A DNA stretch of 64,000 bases, taken from contig JANQGG010000055.1 of NCBI GenBank assembly GCA_028277445.1, positions 1 to 64,000 on the forward strand. Direction: 5' to 3'. Below the pieces are notes generated by a model that was given only the letters and a program-made list of their open reading frames with translations, ran no database searches and had not been told where the DNA came from. This document shows, in pieces, positions 54,643 through 62,567 of this stretch. Numbering within the stretch: position 1 is the stretch's first letter; each line of letters opens with the position of its first letter. Both the position numbers and the translations under genes were made by a program. Source of the stretch: Chloroherpetonaceae bacterium. Lineage in GTDB: Bacteria; Bacteroidota; Chlorobiia; Chlorobiales; Chloroherpetonaceae.

Positions 54643-56043
54643 TTAACTTTCTGCAGGCTCTAATTGAGTATCGCCCTCTAGGGGTTGCTGTGAGAGGTTC
54701 TTGCCGAATTTATCAAACTCGCGCCACATAACAATAGCTACCACAAGAGTTATGATTAGGTCGACCCCGGTCATGCTTAAATAAATACCGTTTAATCCCA
54801 GAAATTTAGGGACAATCAAAATTGCGGGGATAAATAAAACAAACTGCCTGGCTACGGTTAAAATACCCGCCATTTTTGCATTCCCTATAGCCTGATACAT
54901 TGTGACGCCTACCATGATTAAAGGAAAACCCGGAAGCACCAACATAATGATTCTAAAATTGTTAAAATCAGTACCGGTAAAATTTGCTTCGGGTAGCATC
55001 GACCCTAAAAAATATCCCGGAAAGAACTGCATAGGCAACCACAAGAGTATTATCATTATAGTTCCTGCCAACAAAAAGACTTTAGACGCCGATTTGACGC
55101 GCTCAATATTATTAGCGCCAAAATTAATACCGATAACCGGTTGAAGGGCCTGCATTAAACCAAATACCGGAATGATTGTCAGCATGAAAATTCGAGTGGT
55201 TGCGCCCATAAACGCGATATCAAAATCCGAGCCATAGGTTGCGATGGATTTGAAAATCAACATTTGCTGGATGAGGGTCATAACCTGCATAAATAAAGTT
55301 GCCAAACCGATGGCAAAAATCTCAGGGATCACTGATGGCGCAAGCTTCAAGGATTTGGTTTCAACGTTAACCGAGCTTTTGCCACCGATGAAAAACGAAA
55401 AGTTCAACGATGAGTAGACCGTTGTTGAAATTATGGTAGCCAGCGCAGCGCCTTTGACGCCTAATCCCAAGGTGCTTATAAAGACGGGATTCAATATCAT
55501 GTTTAAGATCATGCTTACGCCGGTGTAGATCATAGATTGCTTGATCTTACCTTCGGCGCGGATGATCATGCTTGTAGAAATGGAATAGACACTAAAAAAC
55601 GAACCCAGTACCAACACTTTATAATAGGTCACGCCCAAATCCAGCACCGAGCCGCTTCCTCCCATAAACCCAACCAACTCTTTTGCATAAAAATAACTGG
55701 GGATGGTAATGATCGCCGAAGCCACCAAAGACATCATGGTAAGATTTCCAAAGATCAAGCGTTGTTTTTCGTAATCATTTGAGCCAATAGCACGGCTTAA
55801 TATCGATGCCGATCCAATGCCCAGCATCGAAGCCACACCGGTGGTTATATAGGTTAGAGGGAATGCTAGCGAAATACCGGCCAAGGCATCTTTACCTATT
55901 AATCGGCCAACAAAAAGCGCATCTACAAATGCATTCATGCCAATTAACAGCATGGCAAAAATGCCCGGAAGCGATAGCTTTACCATCACTTTCCATAAAT
56001 TATCTTCTAAAATCTGGCGATTGATATCATCTTGCTCACTCAT
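54643..56043 (-). CDS. MATE family multidrug/sodium antiporter
   Basis: About 466 residues from the ATG at 56043, which opens MSEQDDIN; the frame starts 18 codons earlier but a long N-terminal lead is unlikely. Two homologous six-helix halves of the MATE fold, with LSLPGIFAMLLIGMNAFVDALFVGR in helix 1-2 and the later PVFGLMQALQPVIGINFGANN as a family landmark. Exports drugs or cations by Na+ or H+ antiport. Substrate unknown. Confidence 0.9.
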   Translation of the reverse strand: MSEQDDINRQILEDNLWKVMVKLSLPGIFAMLLIGMNAFVDALFVGRLIGKDALAGISLAFPLTYITTGVASMLGIGSASILSRAIGSNDYEKQRLIFGNLTMMSLVASAIITIPSYFYAKELVGFMGGSGSVLDLGVTYYKVLVLGSFFSVYSISTSMIIRAEGKIKQSMIYTGVSMILNMILNPVFISTLGLGVKGAALATIISTTVYSSLNFSFFIGGKSSVNVETKSLKLAPSVIPEIFAIGLATLFMQVMTLIQQMLIFKSIATYGSDFDIAFMGATTRIFMLTIIPVFGLMQALQPVIGINFGANNIERVKSASKVFLLAGTIMIILLWLPMQFFPGYFLGSMLPEANFTGTDFNNFRIIMLVLPGFPLIMVGVTMYQAIGNAKMAGILTVARQFVLFIPAILIVPKFLGLNGIYLSMTGVDLIITLVVAIVMWREFDKFGKNLSQQPLEGDTQLEPAES

Positions 56044-56218
56044 AAATTCAATATTGCATAAACTTTGATAAGACCTTAAACTTAAGGGATAATCCATGAA
56101 AATCCTTACATAAAAATGGATTACTTAAACCATTCGCGTTTTTAACCTAATTTCAAAGCTCAAATTGGGATTTAGCATTTACTTTTTAATAGGACATTAC
56201 AACTCTGGCATTTTGAAA

Positions 56219-56352
56219 GTCAAAAACACAAATGGTTAATGACGAGTTCTTATCCCAAGCTGGCAGTGATGACTTGTTGCAACCCCTTGTTAATAATAAT
56301 GAGTCATTAACAGAGCAAATTTTTGGCGGTGATGGTCAAAAAAACAAACTGG
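56219..56352 (+). repeat. Palindrome-centred dispersed repeat, copy 3 (decayed)
   Basis: It keeps the right half of the palindrome (GTTGCAACCCCTTGTTA near 56276-56292), but the left arm is shortened. It shares GTCAAAAACACAAATGG and GACGAGTTCTTATCCC at the left and a 41-base tail (56312-56352) with copy 1 at 21252-21292. Confidence 0.7.
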
Positions 56353-56373
56353 AAATGACATGTTATATATCCA

Positions 56374-56399
56374 GTCATGCCGGACTTGATCCGGCATCT
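56374..56399 (+). repeat. REP-like hairpin, GTCA type
   Basis: GTC, 8-bp perfect stem ATGCCGGA / TCCGGCAT, loop CTTGA, then CT. Compared with the hairpin at 32819, two stem pairs have changed on both sides (G-C to T-A and G-C to A-T), i.e. compensatory changes. Confidence 0.85.
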
Positions 56400-56463
56400 C
56401 TAGCTCTCACCAAAGTCTGAAACCCTGAAACAATACTGAAACCAGTTCAGCATATGGTTGAGG

Positions 56464-56516
56464 GTGACTGTAATAGAAAACCATTAAATTTTATTAGAGT
56501 TTCCGTCATTGGAAAT
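56464..56516. repeat. Short repeat blocks shared with 32.9 and 39.96 kb
   Basis: GGTGACTGTAATAG (56464 on) is the inverse of the flank of the 39963 hairpin, and TTTTATTAGAGTTTCCG (56489 on) matches 32883-32910. Confidence 0.6.
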
Positions 56517-56526
56517 TTTCATATTT

Positions 56527-56631
56527 GTCAATAAACAAATAAAGTATTCTTATCCCACCCATGCAGTGATGGCTTCGAAAACAAGGGGTTGCAACCCCTT
56601 GTTATAGATGATACTCATGCGTCATTGGAAA
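56527..56631 (+). repeat. Palindrome-centred dispersed repeat, copy 4 (best)
   Basis: The centre at 56580-56603 is a perfect 24-base palindrome, AACAAGGGGTTG and its reverse complement. The left arm TTCTTATCCCACCC...GGCTTCGAA and the right arm ATAGATGATACTCATGCG are shared with copies 1-3. Confidence 0.85.
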
Positions 56632-56650
56632 CGCCTGGAAGGCGTGTGAC
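56631..56650 (-). repeat. Short GTCA-type hairpin
   Basis: ACGCCT and AGGCGT pair around GGA; on the minus strand it opens with GTCACACGCC. It adjoins copy 4 of the palindrome-centred repeat. Confidence 0.55.
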
Positions 56651-56669
56651 GATCCGGAAAATGCGTCTG

Positions 56670-56701
56670 GATTGCTTCTTCGCTGCGCTCATCGCAATGA
56701 C
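56670..56701 (-). repeat. REP-like element, GTCATTGCGA type
   Basis: On the minus strand GTCATTGCGATGAGCGC, then CGAAGAAGCAATC: the arms ATTGC and GCAAT, GCG and CGC pair imperfectly. This sequence style is a common REP class in other bacteria. Confidence 0.65.
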
Positions 56702-56771
56702 CTTTAAAAAAGAATCCGCTTAATTTTATATTTTAAATTAGCCCTGTTAATGAAGATTCAATAAACAATAA

Positions 56772-57368
56772 ATGCCGGTAAAATTTCGCCGTAAGAAAAA
56801 CCGCCTGCCTATCCCTGAAATTTATCGTTCAAATCATTCATATTTTGTGACGGTCTGTGTAAAAGGGAGAGCTTGTTGCTTGTCTGACATTTACAAAGGG
56901 AGGATAAATCCTTCCCCTACGGGTGAAATTGTTGAACATTCCTGGATTTCAATGGTGGATTTGGTTCGTGGTATTTCTATTGAGGAATTTGTAATAATGC
57001 CAAACCATTTTCACGGCATAATCACATTTTTACACGAACCCGCCTTACGCTCCAATGGCAAAAAGATTAATCTCTCCGAAATCATAAGAATGTTCAAAGC
57101 ACGATCAAAAAGATTGAACGATAAAAACCTGAACTCCACCCCAAAAAAACAACCCAATGTAGAGGAACGATTTATCGTCCATGAAAAACAATTATATACC
57201 CCATTTCAATGGCAAAAATCATTTTACGACCATGTCATTCGCAATGAACAAGATTATGCAAGAATTCAAAGCTATATTATAAATAACCCGGTTCGTTGGG
57301 AAATGGACATGTTTCATCCAAAAAACGAAGAGAAATATCAGAAATGGGCCATTGCGAATAAATCTTAA
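56772..57368 (+). CDS. REP-associated tyrosine transposase (RAYT, Y1/HUH family)
   Basis: 198 residues, a single-domain IS200-like transposase. The HUH metal motif is present as MPNHFHGII (His79, His81). The N-terminal RSNHSYFVTVCVKGR stretch, with the FxT pattern, and the C-terminal FYDHVIRNEQDYARIQSYI, followed by NNPVRW, are typical of RAYT proteins, the last including the candidate nucleophile Tyr (which of Tyr152, 162 or 168 cannot be settled by eye). RAYTs act on REP hairpins without forming an insertion sequence of their own, and indeed no inverted repeats or target duplications flank it. Its 5' side is packed with REP-like hairpins; none lies downstream. The gene appears intact. Confidence 0.88.
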   Translation: MPVKFRRKKNRLPIPEIYRSNHSYFVTVCVKGRACCLSDIYKGRINPSPTGEIVEHSWISMVDLVRGISIEEFVIMPNHFHGIITFLHEPALRSNGKKINLSEIIRMFKARSKRLNDKNLNSTPKKQPNVEERFIVHEKQLYTPFQWQKSFYDHVIRNEQDYARIQSYIINNPVRWEMDMFHPKNEEKYQKWAIANKS

Positions 57369-57429
57369 ATAAAACGATAATTCTCACCTAATTACAACTG
57401 GTATTCATGAGGAATGGTTTGTTTATAAA

Positions 57430-58458
57430 TTAAACCAATGCTTTTGGCGTTAATTTTCCGATAAGGCAGTTGGCAATCTGAACGGCATTGGTTGCGGCGC
57501 CTTTGCGTAAATTATCGGCTACGATCCACATATTAATGGTTTTTGGATGCCAATAATCCCGACGAATCCGACCGACAAAAACATCATCTTTCCCATAACA
57601 CTCAATCGGCATTGGATAGACATTTTCTCCCGGATGATCATTGACAAGAATGCCCGGGCTTTGCGCTAATAACTTACGGACATCGTCAACCTCAAAATCA
57701 TGTTCAAATTCAATATTTACCGATTCGGCATGGCCGCCATAAACCGGCACTCGAACCGTCGTCGGAGATACTTTCAAATCAGGCTGGTTTAAAATTTTCT
57801 GGGTTTCATTCACCATCTTCATTTCTTCCTTGGTATAATCATTACCCAGAAATACATCAATATGCGGGACTACATTGTAGGCAATCGGATGAACATGCTC
57901 AAACTTTTCTTGCGCTTTGCCGGCAATTTCCTCTTCCAATGCTTCCAAACCCTTTTTTCCTTTACCAGTTACCGATTGATAGGTTGAAACAACAACCCGC
58001 TTGATAGTATACTTATCATGAAGGGGCTTTAACACAACAACCATCTGAATGGTTGAACAATTCGGGTTAGCAATAATGGATGCGGGTTTTCCATCGGTAC
58101 TGAAAATGGTTTCAGCATTTACTTCGGGAACAACCAATGGCACATTAGGCTCCATTCTAAATGCCGAAGAGTTATCAATAACAACAGCGCCCTCGCGCGC
58201 TGCAATTGGCGCCCACTCTTTGCTAACCGATCCACCTGCAGAAAACAACGCAATATCTACCTTGCCGAATACTTCGGCGGATGGCACTTGTGTTGCATAC
58301 TCTTTATCCTGAAATGTTATTTTTTGACCGGCTGATCGCTCTGAAGCCAGTGGGATTAATTCTTCTACCGGAAACTGCTGTTCTGCGAGAACTTCAATCA
58401 TTGTGCGGCCTACAAGCCCGGTAGCGCCCAAAACCGCAACTCTATAACGCTGACTCAT
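57430..58458 (-). CDS. asd: Aspartate-semialdehyde dehydrogenase
   Basis: 342 residues. Reduces aspartyl phosphate for lysine, methionine, threonine and diaminopimelate synthesis. NADP-binding GATGLVGRTMIEVL near residue 11, catalytic Cys in NPNCSTIQMVV, the QSVTGKGKKGLEAL segment and a C-terminal His/Arg-containing RIRRDYWHPKTINMWIVADNLRKGAA. Regular bacterial length. Transcribed away from the RAYT gene and close to dus. Confidence 0.95.
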   Translation of the reverse strand: MSQRYRVAVLGATGLVGRTMIEVLAEQQFPVEELIPLASERSAGQKITFQDKEYATQVPSAEVFGKVDIALFSAGGSVSKEWAPIAAREGAVVIDNSSAFRMEPNVPLVVPEVNAETIFSTDGKPASIIANPNCSTIQMVVVLKPLHDKYTIKRVVVSTYQSVTGKGKKGLEALEEEIAGKAQEKFEHVHPIAYNVVPHIDVFLGNDYTKEEMKMVNETQKILNQPDLKVSPTTVRVPVYGGHAESVNIEFEHDFEVDDVRKLLAQSPGILVNDHPGENVYPMPIECYGKDDVFVGRIRRDYWHPKTINMWIVADNLRKGAATNAVQIANCLIGKLTPKALV

Positions 58459-58553
58459 GAATATGTTGGTTTAATGAAAAAATCATTTCACAATATCGAG
58501 TTTTTTTTAACCCTCTGCAAACCTGAAGACGAAGAAAAAAGGAGGTGTTTTAA

Positions 58554-59621
58554 TTAGTTATTTGGTGAGTTTTCACGACAGGGCTCCAGGATCAGACGCT
58601 TGGAATGGTCATTGAAAACTTCGTTATTTGTCTTCAATTTGCCTTGTTTTTCCAGCGTTTCACACAGGATTTCAAACTCATTGAGCTTATCAATAATAAC
58701 CCGCCAATCATTTTCTCGCACCAAATCGTTACGATACCTCGAAACCGATGGTAAGCCTTTTAGATATGTGGAATAATGCCGGCGCATTTCCAAAACGCCA
58801 TATTTTTCACCTTTTCGCTCAACAGACATTTTTAAATGCTCAATGGCCACATGAATACGCTCGTGATAAGTGGGAGACGCCAAACATTCGCCGGTTCGGA
58901 GCAAGTGTTTAATTTCGCGAAATAAGAACGGATTGCCGATCGCGCCTCTGCCAACCATGATGGCATCTACACCTGTTTCCTGAAACATTCGAGGCCCATC
59001 TTCCGCCGACCAAATATCGCCATTGCCGATAATGGGAAGCGAGGCAACATCTTTTGCCCGCTTGATCCATTGCCAGTCTGCACACCCTTTATACATTTGG
59101 GCGCGTGTTCGGCCGTGAATGGCGATCGCCTTAATTCCGCATCCTTCCAGACGTTTCACCACATCAAGAATATTTATGGAATGCTGATCCCAACCAATCC
59201 GGGTTTTTACCGTAACGGGCAATTTTACGGCTTTGACTACTTCAGAAGTTATTGACTCCATTAAATCGGGCCGGCACAGCAGCGCCGATCCGGCGCCTTT
59301 CCCAGCCACCTTTTTTGCCGGGCACCCGTAATTGATATCTATAAAATCAGGAGTGGCCGCTTCAGCAATTTTTGCCGCTTCAGCCATCGTTTCCGGATTA
59401 TTGCCAAAAATCTGAATCGCAACGGGTCGTTCATCATCAAACACGTCTAACTTTCTAAGCGACTTTTTGGCATCCCGTACCAGCGCTTCCGAGCTGACAA
59501 ATTCGGTAAAAACAACATCCGCGCCATATTTCTTGCATAATCGCCTAAATGATGGATCAGTTACGTCTTCCATCGGCGCAAGCATCACAGGCTGTTCTAT
59601 GTTGATCTGTCCAATTTTCAT
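58554..59621 (-). CDS. dusB: tRNA-dihydrouridine synthase (DusB-like)
   Basis: 355 residues, FMN enzyme that reduces uridines in the D-loop. The motif MLAPMEDVTDPSFRRL at the N-terminus, catalytic Cys in DINYGCPAKKVAGKGAGSALL, TVKTRIGWD, IHGRTRAQMYKGCADW and IGNGDIWSAEDG are DusB-type. The C-terminal tail (after about 330) is divergent. In many bacteria dusB precedes fis, but here asd is its neighbour. Confidence 0.93.
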   Translation of the reverse strand: MKIGQINIEQPVMLAPMEDVTDPSFRRLCKKYGADVVFTEFVSSEALVRDAKKSLRKLDVFDDERPVAIQIFGNNPETMAEAAKIAEAATPDFIDINYGCPAKKVAGKGAGSALLCRPDLMESITSEVVKAVKLPVTVKTRIGWDQHSINILDVVKRLEGCGIKAIAIHGRTRAQMYKGCADWQWIKRAKDVASLPIIGNGDIWSAEDGPRMFQETGVDAIMVGRGAIGNPFLFREIKHLLRTGECLASPTYHERIHVAIEHLKMSVERKGEKYGVLEMRRHYSTYLKGLPSVSRYRNDLVRENDWRVIIDKLNEFEILCETLEKQGKLKTNNEVFNDHSKRLILEPCRENSPNN

Positions 59622-59670
59622 ACCCTAATCTAATATTATCCCATCAAGAAATAGAAACATTGGCAATAAA

Positions 59671-59695
59671 AAAGGGCAACTCATCATTGCCCTTT
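59671..59695 (-). terminator. Terminator of recA
   Basis: AAAGGGCAA and TTGCCCTTT form a perfect 9-bp stem with a seven-base loop, followed on the minus strand by a TTTTTTATT U-tract, 24 bases after the recA stop. Confidence 0.9.
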
Positions 59696-59718
59696 CAAAT
59701 CAAAATCCGTAAAGATAC

Positions 59719-60789
59719 TTAGGCTTTAACCTGCGCTTCATTGGGCTTTTCATCGGCGGTTAAACCCATCAACTGCTCTTTAACTTGATTGTAAATCTTA
59801 TCATACAGCTCTTGATTGGTTTTTAAATTTGTTTTTACCGCTTCCCTACCTTGACCCAAACGTTCGGTTTCGTAGCTAAACCATGCCCCGGATTTCTTAA
59901 CAATACCAAACTCAACGGCCAAATCAATCAATTCGCCAATTTTTGATATTCCTTCACCATACACAATATCGAACTCAACCGACTTAAATGGCGGCGCTAC
60001 TTTGTTTTTAACCACTTTCACTTTGGTTCGATTCCCAATGATCTCAGTCCCGTCCTTGATTTGGGCAATTTTTCGAATATCAAGCCGTACGGATGCATAA
60101 AATTTCAACGCTTTACCGCCGGTTGTGGTTTCGGGAGAGCCGTACATAATACCGATTTTATCGCGCAGCTGGTTAATAAACACGGCCACACAACTGGTCT
60201 TGGAAATCGCACCGGTTAATTTTCGCAAGGCCTGGCTCATCAGGCGGGCTTGCAATCCCATTTGGCTATCGCCCATTTCTCCTTCAAGCTCGGCTTGCGG
60301 CACAAGCGCCGCAACCGAGTCGATCACAATAATATCAACTGCGCCGCTTCGAACCAATGTTTCAACAATGGATAACGCTTGCTCTCCCGATTCGGGCTGA
60401 CTGATGAGCAGCGATTTAACATCAATCCCAAGTTTTCGGGCGTACATTTGATCAAACGCATGCTCGGCATCAACAAAGGCTGCGATACCGCCTTGTTTTT
60501 GAGCTTCGGCAATCGCATGTAACGCCAAGGTGGTTTTGCCGGAAGATTCCGGTCCATAGACTTCCACAATTCGTCCTTTGGGCAATCCACCAACGCCTAA
60601 GGCAAAATCCAACGTTAATGAACCTGTGGGCACGATTGGCACTGAAACCACGGCATCGTCGCCAAGCCTCATAATTGTGCCTTTCCCAAATTGCTTTTCC
60701 AAGGTATCTACAGCCAGGTTTAACTGTTTTAATTTTTCCTGATTTATGTGTTGATTGCCATCCTGCGATGAAGCTTTATCTTTAGCCAT
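59719..60789 (-). CDS. recA: Recombinase RecA
   Basis: About 356 residues from the ATG at 60789. The frame has two earlier ATG/alternative starts (60828, 60864), the first of which runs into the promoter palindrome. Strand exchange protein and SOS co-protease. Walker [10 protein letters not shown] near residue 85 of this form, Walker [17 protein letters not shown]1/L2 loops ([41 protein letters not shown]) and the KAPPFK-like NKVAPPFK are all normal, so this is an ordinary, complete RecA. A TTGTA(N6)TACAA palindrome overlaps the upstream region. Confidence 0.96.
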   Translation of the reverse strand: MAKDKASSQDGNQHINQEKLKQLNLAVDTLEKQFGKGTIMRLGDDAVVSVPIVPTGSLTLDFALGVGGLPKGRIVEVYGPESSGKTTLALHAIAEAQKQGGIAAFVDAEHAFDQMYARKLGIDVKSLLISQPESGEQALSIVETLVRSGAVDIIVIDSVAALVPQAELEGEMGDSQMGLQARLMSQALRKLTGAISKTSCVAVFINQLRDKIGIMYGSPETTTGGKALKFYASVRLDIRKIAQIKDGTEIIGNRTKVKVVKNKVAPPFKSVEFDIVYGEGISKIGELIDLAVEFGIVKKSGAWFSYETERLGQGREAVKTNLKTNQELYDKIYNQVKEQLMGLTADEKPNEAQVKA

Positions 60790-60830
60790 TTGTGAAAAAA
60801 GAGAAAAGTTTTCGGTTTCAAAATCCATAG

Positions 60831-60846
60831 TTGTACTAGAATACAA
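60831..60846 (-). promoter_or_regulatory. Candidate SOS operator ahead of recA
   Basis: TTGTA and TACAA, separated by six bases, form a 16-base inverted repeat 42 bases upstream of the favoured recA start. Position and symmetry fit a LexA-type site, but I know no such consensus for this lineage, and no second copy was spotted in front of the uvrD-like gene. Confidence 0.4.
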
Positions 60847-60922
60847 ATTATCTGAATACCTCAAAATTAATTTTAATAAGATCTTAAAAAGGCGTGAAGC
60901 GAGCTAATTGAACTTGGCAAAA

Positions 60923-61525
60923 CTAACGCATTCGTTTAATAATACAACCCTTAGGCTCAACTTCCGAAGGATTTATCTCTTCGCCCTCCAGATAAGCATT
61001 TATGGCATTTTTCAAATACGATTGCTTCACCTTATCACGTCGTTGGTTATCATCAACCGGGCCATGATACCTGATGTTAAAATCATTGTCTATAAAAAAT
61101 ACTTCCGGGGTCACTTTTGCGCCATAGCGATCGGCCACCAGATTTCCTTCATCTTTTAGCACCACAAAATTTAATTGCTTGCGTTTTGCATGCGAGAGAA
61201 TATCGGATATATCTTCTGTGGCATTTGAGTTGATGCCTAAAAATGTCAGTTTATTTTTTTTGGCATACCTGGCTAAATCGATAAGTCGGGAGGTGTATGC
61301 ATTGGAAACCGGACATTGTGTTGATAGAAATACAACAACTGCGCCATTTTGATTCAACTTTTTAAGCGAAAACAACTGGCCTTCATGATTTGGTATCGAA
61401 AAAACCGGAGCAGGCTTTTCCTGATTTAATTCGTTTTGATTTGCAGAACTATTTTCAGATAACAGCAGGCTATTTATGAAGAACAAACCAATTAATCCTA
61501 ATTTATACAACGTGTTTCGTTTCAT
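60923..61525 (-). CDS. Periplasmic peroxiredoxin/thioredoxin-like protein
   Basis: 200 residues with an N-terminal signal or anchor (about 1-28). A thioredoxin-fold redoxin (about 35-180) has STQCPVSNAYTSRL, i.e. a single active-site Cys in a TQCP context instead of CxxC, and the PEVFFIDNDFNIRYHG strand with the cis-Pro. A second Cys lies near the C-terminus (KGCII). This is the AhpC/TSA-related family often called redoxin-domain proteins, acting on peroxides or secreted thiols. Stands alone between recA and the epimerase gene. Confidence 0.75.
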   Translation of the reverse strand: MKRNTLYKLGLIGLFFINSLLLSENSSANQNELNQEKPAPVFSIPNHEGQLFSLKKLNQNGAVVVFLSTQCPVSNAYTSRLIDLARYAKKNKLTFLGINSNATEDISDILSHAKRKQLNFVVLKDEGNLVADRYGAKVTPEVFFIDNDFNIRYHGPVDDNQRRDKVKQSYLKNAINAYLEGEEINPSEVEPKGCIIKRMR

Positions 61526-61560
61526 AATTTTGGGGTTAAAAGATTTGTGATTTAAGCTAT

Positions 61561-62565
61561 TTACACTGCTTTACTATGCAACAGCTTTTCTAAAGATGTT
61601 TTTATTGGTGTGTAGTTAATGTTTAATTCATCAATTGATTTTTGATTAGCATAAAATAAACATTTATTGCTTAGAAATATATTATCGACCGCTATCGGTG
61701 ATGTGCGCTGAAACACAAAACCTACCAGCTCCGCAATCAAGCCTATTGCAATGCCAAAAGCCTTCGGTAATGGCAACACCGTGTTTCTACGACTTCCCTT
61801 TAACGAAGTTATGCAATTAAAGAAATTATGATACGTTAAATTCTCCGAAACAATATTGTAGCACTCGCCTGTTTTGCCTTCTTTCATGGCGTTTATGTGC
61901 GCTTCTACGACATCGGTTATATCAACAAATCCGACGCCGCCATTTGGATAGTACGGGATCTTACCTTTGTAAATGTCCCGAATTAAAGCAGTTGAAGCTT
62001 TGGATAATGCATTCAAACCGGGGTAATGCCCAATGATCACACCCGGATTCAAAATCACCGCATCCAGACCTTCGGCTATGCCTCTAAAAACTTCGAGTTC
62101 CGAAAGATACTTTGAATCCATATACCCGATTCGATGCTGCCAGGGCAAAAATACCGTTGATTCATCAGCGGGTTTTTCCGAACTGTTTACGCCCACCGCT
62201 GCAACCGAACTGGTAAAAATCAGGCGTTTCACCTGGTTTTCCAGGGCTACATTCACAAGATTTCGAGTGCCCTGAACATTGATTTGAAAGAGCTTCCTAC
62301 GATCAAGACGTTGATAGGATATTAATGCAGCGGTATGAAAAATGATATCAACATCCGTAGTTGCCCGTTGAAGGGATTCAACATCCGTGATGTCTCCTTC
62401 AACCCAATCTATTGGCAGCTCTTTCAATAATGATCTATCCGACGTTTTCCGAACAAACGCTTTGAGATGGATATCTTCGGGTTGAAAATTTTCAAAGAGC
62501 GCTTTGATGAGTGCCGAGCCAACATAACCGGTAGCTCCGGTAACTAAAATCGTTGTTTTTTCCAC
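61561..62565 (-). CDS. NAD(P)-dependent epimerase/reductase (extended SDR)
   Basis: 334 residues, GTG start. Rossmann signature LVTGATGYVGSALIKAL at the N-terminus, FHTAALISY, active-site YMDSKYLSE (YxxxK) and the substrate region FVDITDVVEAHINAMKEGKTGECYNI place it with dihydroflavonol-4-reductase-like or nucleoside-diphosphate-sugar epimerases of unknown substrate. In green bacteria such proteins work in hopanoid or carotenoid/sugar metabolism. Two bases after the biotinyl carrier stop, so the two genes are in one operon. Confidence 0.8.
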   Translation of the reverse strand: MEKTTILVTGATGYVGSALIKALFENFQPEDIHLKAFVRKTSDRSLLKELPIDWVEGDITDVESLQRATTDVDIIFHTAALISYQRLDRRKLFQINVQGTRNLVNVALENQVKRLIFTSSVAAVGVNSSEKPADESTVFLPWQHRIGYMDSKYLSELEVFRGIAEGLDAVILNPGVIIGHYPGLNALSKASTALIRDIYKGKIPYYPNGGVGFVDITDVVEAHINAMKEGKTGECYNIVSENLTYHNFFNCITSLKGSRRNTVLPLPKAFGIAIGLIAELVGFVFQRTSPIAVDNIFLSNKCLFYANQKSIDELNINYTPIKTSLEKLLHSKAV

Positions 62566-62567
62566 AC

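Larger units (their letters stand above)
56044..56771. other. Repeat cluster upstream of the RAYT gene (728 bases)
   Basis: No gene. From 56200 onward almost every base belongs to a recognisable repeat: two palindrome-centred units, three GTCA-type hairpins and a shared block at 56464-56516. Only about the last 70 bases before the RAYT ATG are unique. Confidence 0.75.

Noticed and set aside
56772-57368. Calling the HUH gene a complete IS200/IS605 insertion sequence
   Set aside because: No left- and right-end hairpins flank it in the IS200 order and the protein has the RAYT-style extra C-terminal part; the hairpins on the 5' side are a family dispersed elsewhere.
58535-58552. A GGAGGTG on the plus strand upstream of the dus/asd gap
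   Set aside because: It is not followed by a start codon and open frame of any length on the plus strand, so it is not a ribosome binding site; it lies in the short gap between two minus-strand genes.
60789-60864. Longer recA start at 60864 (25 more residues)
   Set aside because: The extension would run through the palindrome and has no resemblance to other RecA N-termini.
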